A stretch of 64,000 nucleotides of DNA, taken from contig DIZW01000024.1 of NCBI GenBank assembly GCA_002428015.1, forward strand, positions 1 through 64,000, read 5' to 3'. The DNA is from Oxalobacteraceae bacterium UBA6018. Its GTDB lineage: Bacteria; Pseudomonadota; Gammaproteobacteria; Burkholderiales; Burkholderiaceae_D. The notes below the pieces were generated by a model that had not been told where the DNA came from, ran no database searches, and saw nothing but the letters and a program-made list of their open reading frames with translations. Position numbers and translations under genes: made by a program. Positions 27,717 through 37,087 of the stretch are shown piece by piece (within the stretch, counting starts at the first letter, position 1; every line of letters starts with the position of its first letter).

Positions 27717-30584
27717 GTGAAGAAAAAGATTTTGGCCACTTTGTTGCCGCTGGCCTTAGCCGCGGCCTACGGCAGCGACGCCGCCGCGCAGGACGCGGCC
27801 AGCGCCGCCGCGCAGAGCGCCGCGCCCGCCGCGCCGGCGAACGACGCCGGGCCGGTCACCACGGTGGTGGTGACGGGGTTCCGCTCCAGCCTGCAAAAGG
27901 CGCTCAACCTCAAGCAGCAGGCCATCGGCGTGCGCGACTCCATCGTGGCCGAGGACATCGGCAAGTTCCCCGAGGCGAACGTGGCCGAATCGCTGCAGCG
28001 CGTGCCGGGCGTGATCCTGAACCGCGACGAAAGCTCGGGCGAGGGCCAGCGCATCTCGATTCGCGGCTTGCCGACCGAGTACTCGGTCACCACCCTGAAC
28101 GGCGCCCCGGTCAACACCACCTCCACCGGCACCATCGGCAGCGCCGCGCGCGGCTTCAACTACGACGTGTTCGCCTCCGAGCTGTTCGGCCGCATCGACT
28201 TCTACAAATCCCCCCTGGCCGAGCTGACCGAAGGCGGCCTGGGCGGCGTGGTCGACCTGCAGTCGCCGCGTCCGTTCGACCATCCCAAGCGCACCATCCG
28301 CTACGCGCTGTCGGAGTCGTACAACACCATGTCCAAGAAGGCCGACCCGACCGGCTTCGCCCTGTATTCGAACACCTGGGGCAACTGGGGCTTCCTGGTG
28401 GGCGGCTCGCACGGCGCCAGCGTCAACAACCGCTCCGGCTTCGAGGCCACGGGCGGCTACAACAACTCCTTCCACGGCAGCCAGAGCCCGGTCCTGGGCA
28501 ACTTCGCGCTGGCGCTCGACTATGACGATCCGCGCGCCAACCTGTCCGGCTACACCCGCGACCAGGTCGACAAGGCCCTGCTGCCGCGCATCTACCGCTT
28601 CTACGGCTCGGCCAACGACCGCACCCGCGACGGCCTGGTCTCCTCGCTGCAGTACAAGACGCCGACTCTGAACCTCAGCCTCGACACCATGTACTCGAAG
28701 CTGACCAATTCCCGCGACGAGCTGTACTATGGCCTCCTGATCCGCAACAGCAAGACCACCAACCGCGCCGCCCCGGCCGGCCAGAGCGGCCACACCGGCC
28801 TGGTGCCGCTGAACGTGAAGATCGACCCGTCCTCGAACCTGTTGACCGGCACCTTCGGCAACACCGTCTACAGCAGCGGCGTCACCTACAGCGAGGACGA
28901 GACCAAGTTCGGCTACGCCTCCCTGAACGGCCAGTGGAAGGCCAGCGACAAGCTGATGCTGACCGGCCAGCTGAGCACCAACAGCAGCCGCGCGATGAGC
29001 TACCAGGACACCCTGTCGGGCCAGATCTTCGGCGTCGACACCACCATCGACTACGGCAACGACCACGTGTATCCGTCGATGTCCTCGCCGGTCAGCTACA
29101 CCGATCCGAACAACTTCTCCGGCTTTGGCATCGGCACCGGCCTGACCCGCGAAACGGACAAGGGCAAGCAGGGCCGCCTGGTGGCGGACTGGGACTACGA
29201 CCTGCCGGGCGAGTGGACCGGCCACCTCAAGAGCGGGTTGGTGTACGTGGAAACGACCAAGGGCGTCGACAAGCGCAACGGCACGGCCGACATGACCACC
29301 AAGCTCAACAAGCTGGGCGACGCCGGCCTGCGCAGCGGCATGACCGCCGACCTGCCGATCAGCAACCTGGACATGGGCGCCGGCTGGCCGCACCGCTTCG
29401 GCACCTTCACGCGCGACTACACCTACGGCACCTTCGATCCGCTGGCCTACAACACGGCGGCCACCTTCACCCCGGCGCAAAGCTTCACGGCCCAGGAGAA
29501 GGTCACCACCGGCTTCATCCAGTCGGACTTCAAGGGCCAGGTGGCCGGCTACGACCTGCGCCTGAACGCCGGCGTGCGCTACTCGCGCACCGAGCTGGGC
29601 ATCGACAACTTCAAGAAGAGCGGCGCGGGCGGGGTCTACCAGCCTAACCAGGAAAGCGGTTCGTACAGCAACGTGCTGCCTGCCGTCAGCGGCGCCCTGG
29701 ACCTGACCGACAACCTGATGTGGCGCGCCTCGTGGGGCAAGACCATCAGCCGCGCGTCGCTATCGATCATCGCCGCGCAGACCGTCATTCCTAACCCGTT
29801 CGACAACAGCGCCACCGCCGGCAACCCGAACCTGAAGCCGCAGCAGTCGAAGAACCTGGACACCAGCCTGGAATGGTACTTCCAGCCGGGCAGCCTGCTG
29901 TCGGCGGCCGTGTTCAAGAAGGACCTGACCGACGCGACCGTCTCGAGCACGACCAACACCACCTTCGGCGCGCTCGGCTTGCCCGACACGGCGCTCGGCG
30001 CGATCTTCCACGACGCCTCGGGCCGCGTCGACCCGAGCCTGCCGATGGTGCTGCGCACCTACAGCAACGCGGGCCAGCAGACCCTGAAGGGCTACGAGCT
30101 GGCCTACCAGCAAGCCTTCACCTTCCTGCCGGAACCGTTCAAAGGCCTGGGCGCGCTGGCCAGCTACACCCACATCAACCCGTTCAACAGCGCCAGGTGG
30201 ATCACCAACGCGGGCAAGGAGATCGAGGTCAACTCGGTGCCCAAGTACGCTTACAGCTTCACCACCTACTATGAGAAGGGCCCGCTGGCGATGCGCCTGT
30301 CGTACAACTACAAGGGCCGCTCGCTCAATGGCGACAACCCCAAGAACCTGGGCGACGACATGATCCGCTGGCATGCCGCGCGCGGCTACCTGGACGGCAA
30401 CATCAGCTACCAGCTGACCGACAAGCTCGAGTTGCGTATCGACGCGCTGAACATGTCCAACACCCTGGCCTACGACTATTTCGAGGACGCCACCGGCCAG
30501 TACGGCAACGGCCAGCGTTCGCGCATGGACTACGCCAAGTATGACGGGCGCACCATCAAGATCGGTATCCGCGGCAAGCTGTAA
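27717..30584 (+). CDS. TonB-dependent outer-membrane receptor (uronate/galactose glycan locus)
   Basis: A 955-residue receptor, signal peptide MKKKILATLLPLALAAAYG with cleavage near AAAQD. A 30-residue Ala/Pro linker precedes TTVVVTGFRSSLQKALN (TonB box region) and the plug (SIVAEDIGKFPEANVAESLQ, GEGQRISIRGLPTEY). The beta-barrel ends in GRTIKIGIRGKL. The start is GTG at 27717, with GGGAG 6 bp upstream and no better ATG. The barrel sequence differs widely from the first receptor, consistent with a different glycan. The enzymes that follow suggest it imports uronic-acid-bearing oligosaccharides. Transcription is probably controlled by the divergent LacI protein. Confidence 0.94.
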   Translation: MKKKILATLLPLALAAAYGSDAAAQDAASAAAQSAAPAAPANDAGPVTTVVVTGFRSSLQKALNLKQQAIGVRDSIVAEDIGKFPEANVAESLQRVPGVILNRDESSGEGQRISIRGLPTEYSVTTLNGAPVNTTSTGTIGSAARGFNYDVFASELFGRIDFYKSPLAELTEGGLGGVVDLQSPRPFDHPKRTIRYALSESYNTMSKKADPTGFALYSNTWGNWGFLVGGSHGASVNNRSGFEATGGYNNSFHGSQSPVLGNFALALDYDDPRANLSGYTRDQVDKALLPRIYRFYGSANDRTRDGLVSSLQYKTPTLNLSLDTMYSKLTNSRDELYYGLLIRNSKTTNRAAPAGQSGHTGLVPLNVKIDPSSNLLTGTFGNTVYSSGVTYSEDETKFGYASLNGQWKASDKLMLTGQLSTNSSRAMSYQDTLSGQIFGVDTTIDYGNDHVYPSMSSPVSYTDPNNFSGFGIGTGLTRETDKGKQGRLVADWDYDLPGEWTGHLKSGLVYVETTKGVDKRNGTADMTTKLNKLGDAGLRSGMTADLPISNLDMGAGWPHRFGTFTRDYTYGTFDPLAYNTAATFTPAQSFTAQEKVTTGFIQSDFKGQVAGYDLRLNAGVRYSRTELGIDNFKKSGAGGVYQPNQESGSYSNVLPAVSGALDLTDNLMWRASWGKTISRASLSIIAAQTVIPNPFDNSATAGNPNLKPQQSKNLDTSLEWYFQPGSLLSAAVFKKDLTDATVSSTTNTTFGALGLPDTALGAIFHDASGRVDPSLPMVLRTYSNAGQQTLKGYELAYQQAFTFLPEPFKGLGALASYTHINPFNSARWITNAGKEIEVNSVPKYAYSFTTYYEKGPLAMRLSYNYKGRSLNGDNPKNLGDDMIRWHAARGYLDGNISYQLTDKLELRIDALNMSNTLAYDYFEDATGQYGNGQRSRMDYAKYDGRTIKIGIRGKL

Positions 30585-30591
30585 GCACGAC

Positions 30592-30619
30592 CTGTCCCCG
30601 CCGGCGACGGCGGGGACAG
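30592..30619 (+). terminator. Strong GC hairpin between receptor and BNR gene
   Basis: CTGTCCCCGCC and GGCGGGGACAG form a perfect 11-bp stem with a 6-nt loop, 8 bp after the receptor stop. There is no T tract, so it is more likely an mRNA-stabilising or attenuating hairpin than a full terminator, setting receptor level above that of the enzymes. Confidence 0.5.
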
Positions 30620-30649
30620 CCCCCCATTCACGCAGTATCGACGAGCCCC

Positions 30650-32030
30650 ATGACATCTCATTTCCGCATCCGTATCGCCGCACTCTGCCTGCTCGCCGCG
30701 GCCTTGCCGGCCGGCGCGCGCGCGCCCGCCGCGGCCCGCGCCGCACCGTCGGCCCCGGCGCCCGCGCGCCTGGTCGACGTGGCCGACGGCTGGGCCGGCA
30801 ACTCGGTCAACACCGTCGTGTTTCGCAAGAAATTCCCTGGTCACCGAGGGCGAGCGCCAGTTCATCGCGTTCTACGACAAGGACGGCTACGTGGTGCTGG
30901 GCAAGCGCAAGCTGGGCAGCACCGAATGGGAACTGAAGCGCACGCCATACAGCGGCAAGGTGCGCGACGCCCACGACGACATCAGCATCATGGTCGACGG
31001 CGCCGGCTACCTGCACATGTCCTGGGACCACCACAACAACACTTTGCGCTACGCCCGCGGCGTGGCGCCGGGCAGCCTGGAACTGGGCCCCAAGACGCCG
31101 ATGATCGGGCGCGACGAGGACTCGGTGTCCTATCCCGAATTCCACCGCCTGCCCAACGGCAACCTGCTGTTCTTCTACCGCGACGGCGGCTCCGGGCGCG
31201 GCAACCTGGTGCTCAACGTCTACGACGTGGCCAGCCACGCGTGGCAGCGCCTGCACAGCAACCTGATCGACGGCCAGGGCCAGCGCAGCGCCTACTGGCA
31301 AGCCTTCGTCGACGCGCGCGGCACCATCCACGTCTCGTGGGTGTGGCGCGAGTCGCCCGACGTGGCCAGCAACCACGACATGGCCTACGCCCGCTCGCGC
31401 GACGGCGGGCGCACCTGGGAAACGGCCGCCGGCCGCCCCTACGCCTTGCCGATCACGGCAGCCAGCGCCGACTACGCGGCGCGCATCCCCCAGAACAGCG
31501 AGCTGATCAACCAGACCTCGATGTCGGCCGACCGCGCCGGCAATCCCTACATCGCCAGCTACTGGCGCACGCCGGACTCGCCCGTGCCCCAGTACCGCGT
31601 GCTGTTCCGCGACGGCGCGGCCTGGCGCCGGCTCGACCTGGATTTCCGCACCAGCGCGTTTTCGCTGAGCGGGCAGGGCACCAAGGCGATCCCGATCTCG
31701 CGTCCGCAGATCATGGTCGACGTGCGCCACGCCAAGCCGTCGGGCCTGATGGTGTTCCGCGACCAGGAGCGCGGCAGCCGGGTGTCCGTGGTGCGCATCG
31801 ACGATTTCCACGGCAAGCACTGGTCGGTGCACGACCTGACCGACAGCGCGCTGGGCGAATGGGAACCGACCTTCGACACGGAACTGTGGCGCCACCGCGG
31901 CCAGCTCGACCTGTTCCTGCAGGACGTGCGCCAGGTCGACGGCGAGGGCACGGCCGAGGTCGCGCCGACGCCGGTGCGGGTGCTGGAATGGACCCCGCGG
32001 TTTGAATCATCGAAAGAATCGAAGCAATGA
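30650..32030 (+). pseudogene. BNR_4 repeat beta-propeller protein (possible polysaccharide lyase), frameshifted
   Basis: The signal peptide (MTSHFRIRIAALCLLAAALP) and the start of the mature protein (DGWAGNSVNTVVFRKK) lie in one frame. The rest (KDGYVVLGKRKLGSTEWEL onward to 32030) lies in another. Removing one A from the AAA at 30830-30832 joins them as FRKNSLVTEGERQFIAFYD with no other break, giving about 459 residues. Family marks are DAHDDISIMVDGAGYLHMSW, YPEFHRLPNGNLLFFYRDGG and SAYWQAFVD, typical of BNR_4 propellers, a group related to uronate-glycan lyases (ulvan and rhamnose-glucuronate lyases). All downstream sequence is well conserved, so a recent mutation or a sequencing error is likelier than old decay. 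Its end overlaps the GH105 start by 4 bp. Confidence 0.8.
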
Positions 32031-33229
32031 CGAGACGACATTATCTGAAGGCCGCCCTGGCCGCCATGGCGCTGGTCGCGTCGGGCTGCTCGGCCCCGCT
32101 GGTGGGCGGCGCCGCCGCCGGCAGCGCGGCCGGCCCCGCCAGTGGCGCGCTGGCCGCGGGCGCCCCCGTGCCCACCCGTGCCGCCGTGCGCGCCGCGCTC
32201 GCGCGCGCCAACAGCTACTGGCAAGCCAACAACCCGCCCGAGAAGTGGTCGTTCTGGGACGTGGCCGCCTACCACACCGGCAACATGGAAGCCTACGCCC
32301 TGACCGGCGACGAGGCTTACCGGCGCTACTCCACGGCCTGGGCCGAGCACAACGGCTGGAGCTCGGCCGGCTCGACCGACAAGCGCGAGTGGAAGTACAG
32401 CTACGGCGAGACGCCCGACCACGTGCTGTTCGGCGACTGGCAGGTGTGCTTCCAGACCTATATCGACCTGTACAAGCTCGACGGCGCCAAGGACCCGCGC
32501 AAGATCGCCCGCGCGCGCGAGGTGATCGACTACGAGATGAGCACCCCCCATAGCGACTACTGGTGGTGGGCCGACGGCCTGTACATGGTGATGCCCGTCA
32601 TGAGCAAGCTCTACACCGTCACCGGCGACCGGCGCTACCTGGACAAGCTGCAGGAATACTTCAGCTACGCCGACCAGCTCATGTTCGACCCCCAGGCCGG
32701 CCTGTACTACCGCGACGCCAAGTACATCTATCCGAAGCATCAGAGCGAGAACGGCGGCAAGGACTTCTGGGCGCGCGGCGACGGCTGGGTGTTCGCGGCC
32801 CTGGCCAAGGTGCTGGCCGACCTGCCGGCCGACCACCCCAGCCATGCCCTGCTGGCCGCGCGCTTCCAGGCCATGGCGCGCGCCCTCAAGCCGGCCCAGC
32901 AAGGCGAAGGCTACTGGACCCGCAGCATTCTCGACCCGGCCCAGGCGCCCGGCCGGGAAACCAGCGGCACCGCCTTCTTCACCTACGGCTACCTGTGGGG
33001 CATCAACCACGGCTACCTGGACAAGGCCAGCTACGCCCCGGTCGCGCTCAAGGGCTGGCACTACCTGTCCCAGGTGGCGCTGCAGCCCTCCGGCAAGCTC
33101 GGCTATGTGCAGCCGATCGGCGAGCGCGCCATCCCCGGCCAGGTGGTCGACCAAGATTCGACCGCCTCCTTCGGCGTCGGCGCCTTCCTGCTGGCGGCGG
33201 CCGAAATGGACAGGTTTCTCGGCAGGTGA
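32027..33229 (+). CDS. GH88/GH105 unsaturated uronyl hydrolase lipoprotein
   Basis: A 400-residue secreted lipoprotein, lipobox ASGC with Cys21 and an Ala/Gly linker. The catalytic domain is the alpha/alpha six-barrel of unsaturated rhamnogalacturonyl/glucuronyl hydrolases: WDVAAYHTGNMEAYALTGD, SDYWWWADGLYMVMPVMSKL with the conserved Asp, FWARGDGWVFAALA and ETSGTAFFTYGYLWGINHG. Such enzymes hydrate the 4,5-unsaturated uronate left by a polysaccharide lyase, so they need a lyase partner. The BNR_4 gene directly upstream, with an ATGA overlap, is the natural candidate. A terminator-like hairpin follows at 33299. Confidence 0.88.
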   Translation: MTRRHYLKAALAAMALVASGCSAPLVGGAAAGSAAGPASGALAAGAPVPTRAAVRAALARANSYWQANNPPEKWSFWDVAAYHTGNMEAYALTGDEAYRRYSTAWAEHNGWSSAGSTDKREWKYSYGETPDHVLFGDWQVCFQTYIDLYKLDGAKDPRKIARAREVIDYEMSTPHSDYWWWADGLYMVMPVMSKLYTVTGDRRYLDKLQEYFSYADQLMFDPQAGLYYRDAKYIYPKHQSENGGKDFWARGDGWVFAALAKVLADLPADHPSHALLAARFQAMARALKPAQQGEGYWTRSILDPAQAPGRETSGTAFFTYGYLWGINHGYLDKASYAPVALKGWHYLSQVALQPSGKLGYVQPIGERAIPGQVVDQDSTASFGVGAFLLAAAEMDRFLGR

Positions 33230-33298
33230 GGCCGCGCGCCACGCCTGCCGTACGGTTGGTCTCCAAGATCGTGGGGTCTCTTCGGTCTTGGATTTTGT

Positions 33299-33336
33299 TG
33301 CCGAAGGTCGCCAGCGGCGCCCTTCGGCATTTTTTT
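33299..33336 (+). terminator. Rho-independent terminator after the GH105 gene
   Basis: TGCCGAAGG (33299-33307) pairs perfectly with CCTTCGGCA (33321-33329), followed by seven T. A second inverted repeat, TCCAAGA/TCTTGGA, lies just upstream at 33262-33292. It implies that the GH35 and DUF2264 genes have their own promoter or depend on read-through. Confidence 0.85.
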
Positions 33337-33417
33337 CAGAGTGGCAAGTGGCACGGGGCCATGTCATCATTGCACTTGCGTAGATAATTTTTCGACCAAA
33401 CTAATTCCAGAGACGAC

Positions 33418-35784
33418 ATGACCAACTACCTTCCCCGCCGCCGCGTCCTGCAGGGCGCCGTGGCCGCCATGGGCGGCGCGCTGCTGCCGTTTTCCGCCAC
33501 CGTCCACGCCGCCGCCTCGGCGCGCTTCGCGATCGGCGACAAGGATTTCCTGCTCGACGGCAAAGCGCTCCAGATCCGCTGCGGCGAAATGCACTTCGCC
33601 CGCGTGCCGCGCGAATACTGGGGCCACCGCCTCAAGGCCATCAAGGCCATGGGCCTGAACACCGTGTGCGCCTACCTGTTCTGGAACTACCACGAATGGC
33701 GCGAAGGCAAATACGACTGGCAGGGCCAGCGCGACGCCGCCGAGTTCTGCCGCCTGGCCCAGCAGGAAGGCCTGTGGGTGATCCTGCGCCCCGGCCCCTA
33801 CGCCTGCGCCGAGTGGGAGATGGGCGGTCTGCCCTGGTGGCTGCTCAAGCACGACGGCGACAGCTTCCTGCGCACCCGCGACGAGGCCTTCGTCAAGCCG
33901 GCCCGCACATGGCTGCAGGAAGTGGGGCGCGTGCTCACCCCGCTGCAGGTGACCCACGGCGGGCCTATCCTCATGGTCCAGGTCGAGAACGAATACGGCT
34001 TCTTCGGCGAAGACCTGGACTACCTGCGCGTGATGCGCCAGGCCCTGCTCGACGCCCACTTCGACGTGCCTCTGTTCCAGTGCAACCCGACCAACGCCGT
34101 GGCCAAGGCCAGCATCCCCGAGCTGTTCTCGGTGGCCAATTTCGGCAGCGACCCGGCGGCCGGCTTCAAGGCCCTGGCCGCGGTCCAGAAAGGCCCGCTG
34201 ATGTGCGGCGAGTACTATTCCGGCTGGTTCGACACCTGGGGCGCCCCGCACCGCCGCGGCTCGCCCGACAAGGCCGTGGCCGACATCCAGACCATGCTCA
34301 AGGCCGGCGGCTCGTTCAGCCTGTACATGGCGCACGGCGGCACCACCTTCGGCCTGTGGGGCGGCTGCGACCGCCCGTTCCGGCCCGACACCACCAGCTA
34401 CGACTACGATGCGCCGATCGGCGAAGCCGGCTGGATGGGCGCCAAGTTCGACGCCTACCGCGCCGGCATCAAACCCTTCCTCGCGCCCGGCGAGACCCTG
34501 CCCGAGGCGCCCAAGCGCAATCCGGTGATCGCCATCGCCCCGTTCAGCTTCAAGGAGTCGGCGGCGGTGTTCGCCAACCTGCCGGCGCATGTCATCAAGG
34601 ACGTCTCGCCCAAGCCGATCGAACAGTACGACATCAGCCGCGGCCTGGTGGCCTACCGCGTCACCCTCCCGGCCGGTCCGGCCGGCGTGCTGGAGGCGGC
34701 CAAGGTGCGCGACCTGGCCTGGGTCTACCTCGACGGCAAACAGGTCGGCACGTTGGACACGCGCTACCGCCGCTTCAAGGTCGCGCTGCCGGCGCGCAGC
34801 AAGGCCGTCACGCTCGACATCCTGCTGTACACCATCGCCCGGGTCAATTTCGGGATCGAGGTCCACGACCGCAAGGGCCTGCACGGCCCGGTCACCTTCA
34901 CCGCCCAGGGCGGCGCGGCCCAGCCGGTTGAAGACTGGCAGATCCGCGCCATCGACTTCGACGCCGACGGCGTGCTGCCGCCGCTCGCCTTCAAGCACGG
35001 CCGCGCGCAAGGGCCGGCGTTCTGGCGCGGCAGCTTCGAGGCCGGCCAGACCGGAGACACCTTCCTCGACCTGTCGAGCTGGGGCCAGGGCATCGTCTGG
35101 GTCAACGGCCGCTGCCTGGGGCGCTACTGGAACATCGGCCCCACCCAGACCATGTACCTGCCCGGCCCGTGGATCAAGCGCGGCCGCAACGAGGTGGTGG
35201 TGCTGGACCTGACCGGCCCGCGCAGCGCGCGTATGGCCGGCCTGGTCGAACCCATCCTCGACCAGCTCCATCCCGAGCACGACCTGGCGCGCCCGCCCAG
35301 CACCGCAAGGGCGGCCCTGGCCGGCGTGACCCCCGTGCTGGAAGCGCAGTTCGCGCCCGGCGCCGCCACCCAGGACGTGCGCTTTCCCGCGCCCGTCAAG
35401 GGCCGCCAGTTCTGCCTCGAGTCGCTCAACGCGTTTGATGGCAAGCAGTTCGCCGCCGTCGCCGAGATCGCCCTGCTGGGCACGGACGGTAAGCCGCTCA
35501 ACCAGTCCAGCTGGACCATCGCCTACGCCAGCAGCGAAGAAGCCCGCAAAGAAGACGGCTCCGCGCTTAACGCCATCAACGGCCAGAACACCGACTACTG
35601 GCACACCGCCTACAGCGGCGCCGGCGCGCACCCGGCCCACCCGCACCAGCTCATCATCGACCTGGGCAAGGAGGCCGACATCGGCGGCCTGCGCTACACC
35701 CCGCGCCAGGGCGCCGAAGGGGTGACCGGACGCATCAAGCAATACCGGGTCTACGTGGGCGACCGCCTGGTCAGCGGCGGCTGA
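33418..35784 (+). CDS. GH35 family beta-galactosidase with F5/8-type C-terminal module
   Basis: A 788-residue exported enzyme. The N-terminus MTNYLPRRRVLQGAVAAMGG has a twin-arginine-like pattern. The GH35 barrel contains GEMHFARVPREYWGHRL, the acid/base region VQVENEYGFFG (Glu192) and the nucleophile region MCGEYYSGWFDTWG (Glu265). A jelly-roll part follows (RGSFEAGQTGDTFLDLSSWG, VWVNGRCLGRYWNIGP). The last 110 residues resemble a discoidin/F5-8 carbohydrate-binding module (NGQNTDYWHTAYSG, PHQLIIDLGKEADIGGLRYT), but it stops at YVGDRLVSGG, earlier than usual. GH35 enzymes remove terminal beta-galactose. It lies 37 bp before the DUF2264 gene. Confidence 0.9.
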   Translation: MTNYLPRRRVLQGAVAAMGGALLPFSATVHAAASARFAIGDKDFLLDGKALQIRCGEMHFARVPREYWGHRLKAIKAMGLNTVCAYLFWNYHEWREGKYDWQGQRDAAEFCRLAQQEGLWVILRPGPYACAEWEMGGLPWWLLKHDGDSFLRTRDEAFVKPARTWLQEVGRVLTPLQVTHGGPILMVQVENEYGFFGEDLDYLRVMRQALLDAHFDVPLFQCNPTNAVAKASIPELFSVANFGSDPAAGFKALAAVQKGPLMCGEYYSGWFDTWGAPHRRGSPDKAVADIQTMLKAGGSFSLYMAHGGTTFGLWGGCDRPFRPDTTSYDYDAPIGEAGWMGAKFDAYRAGIKPFLAPGETLPEAPKRNPVIAIAPFSFKESAAVFANLPAHVIKDVSPKPIEQYDISRGLVAYRVTLPAGPAGVLEAAKVRDLAWVYLDGKQVGTLDTRYRRFKVALPARSKAVTLDILLYTIARVNFGIEVHDRKGLHGPVTFTAQGGAAQPVEDWQIRAIDFDADGVLPPLAFKHGRAQGPAFWRGSFEAGQTGDTFLDLSSWGQGIVWVNGRCLGRYWNIGPTQTMYLPGPWIKRGRNEVVVLDLTGPRSARMAGLVEPILDQLHPEHDLARPPSTARAALAGVTPVLEAQFAPGAATQDVRFPAPVKGRQFCLESLNAFDGKQFAAVAEIALLGTDGKPLNQSSWTIAYASSEEARKEDGSALNAINGQNTDYWHTAYSGAGAHPAHPHQLIIDLGKEADIGGLRYTPRQGAEGVTGRIKQYRVYVGDRLVSGG

Positions 35785-35821
35785 ACCATCCTCGAACACA
35801 TACGACAACACAGGGAGACAC

Positions 35822-37087
35822 ATGGAACGACGTAACTTCATGCGCGCGCTGATGGCCGGTTCGGCCGCCACCGGCTTGATCGGCGAGGGCGCGCTGGCCG
35901 CCACCGCCCCCGCCGCCATTGGCGCCGCCAGCGACCGCGCCTACATGCTGGGACTGCTGCAAAAGATGACCGAGCCGGTGCTGACGGCGATGTCCAAGGG
36001 CGAGCTGCACAAGACCTTCCCGCTTGAGGTGAGCCCGACCTGGGACGGGCGCGACAAGGGCGTGGCCTACCTCGAATGCTTCGGCCGCCTGATCGCCGGC
36101 GCCGCGCCCTGGCTGGCGCTGCCCGACGACGGCACGGCCGAGGGGCGCAGCCGCAAGCGCCTGCAGCAGATGGCGCTGCAAAGCTACGTCCACGCGGTCG
36201 ACCCCAAGAGCCCCGACTACCTGCTGTGGAAAGGGGCCGGGCAGACGCTGGTGGACTCGTCCTACTTCACCAACGCCCTCATGCGCGCGCCCAAGACCCT
36301 GTGGGAGCCGCTCGACACCACCACCAAGCAGCGCATCATCGCCGAGATCAAGGCGCTGCGCCGGATCGAACCGCCTTACATCAACTGGATGCTATTCGCG
36401 GCCATGAACGAAGCCTGGCTGATGTCGATCGGCGAGGAATACGATCCCATGCGCATGAACGTCGCGATCCGCAAGATCAACGAATGGTATGTGGGCGACG
36501 GCTGGATCAAGGATGGCGACGCCTTCCACTTCGACTACTACAACTCCTACGTCATGTTCCCCATGCTGCTCGAAGTGGTCGACGTGCTGGCCAAGTTCAA
36601 GGGCGCCTTCTGGAACGGCAAGCCGGAGGAATTGCAGGCCCAGGCCTTGAAGCGCATGCAGCGCTACAGCGAGCACCTGGAGCGCTTCATCTCGCCGTCG
36701 GGCACCTACCCGCCGATCGGGCGTTCGCTGACCTACCGCACGGCCGCCTTCCAGCCGCTGGCGCTGCTGGCCTGGCGCAAGCAGCTGCCAGCCAGCCTGC
36801 CGGAAGGGCAGGTCAGGGCGGCCATGCAGGCCGTGCACAAGGTCGTCTGGAGCGAGCCGAGCAATTTCACCAAGGACGGCTTTCTCACCATCGGCTTCGT
36901 CGGCCACCACCCCGAGCTGGGCGACTGGTACTCCAACAACGGCAGCATGTACATCGCCTCCGAGGGCTTCCTGGCGCTGGGCCTGGCGCCGGGTGACTCC
37001 TACTGGACGTCCCCGGCCCAGGACTGGACCCAGAAGAAGGCGTTCGCGGGACGGCCGTTCCCCAAGGATTATCCGGTCAACTACTAG
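35822..37087 (+). CDS. DUF2264 family protein, exported by Tat-like signal
   Basis: A 421-residue protein whose N-terminus MERRNFMRALMAGSAATG has a twin-arginine-like motif and cleavage near ALAAT. The rest matches DUF2264: GVAYLECFGRLIAGAAPWLAL, YINWMLFAAMNEAWL, GDGWIKDGDAFHFDYYNSYV and GTYPPIGRSLTYRTAAFQPL, an all-helical barrel that fits a glycoside hydrolase. From memory, related proteins in Bacteroides arabinogalactan loci were assigned beta-glucuronidase activity (GH154); that link is my inference and not a sequence proof. It closes the enzyme set, 37 bp after the GH35 gene, and its stop overlaps the stop of the convergent ApbE gene. Confidence 0.85.
   Translation: MERRNFMRALMAGSAATGLIGEGALAATAPAAIGAASDRAYMLGLLQKMTEPVLTAMSKGELHKTFPLEVSPTWDGRDKGVAYLECFGRLIAGAAPWLALPDDGTAEGRSRKRLQQMALQSYVHAVDPKSPDYLLWKGAGQTLVDSSYFTNALMRAPKTLWEPLDTTTKQRIIAEIKALRRIEPPYINWMLFAAMNEAWLMSIGEEYDPMRMNVAIRKINEWYVGDGWIKDGDAFHFDYYNSYVMFPMLLEVVDVLAKFKGAFWNGKPEELQAQALKRMQRYSEHLERFISPSGTYPPIGRSLTYRTAAFQPLALLAWRKQLPASLPEGQVRAAMQAVHKVVWSEPSNFTKDGFLTIGFVGHHPELGDWYSNNGSMYIASEGFLALGLAPGDSYWTSPAQDWTQKKAFAGRPFPKDYPVNY

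Noticed and set aside
33367..35919. 850-residue antisense frame over the GH35 gene
   Set aside because: Shadow of GH35; no start signal, no recognisable family.
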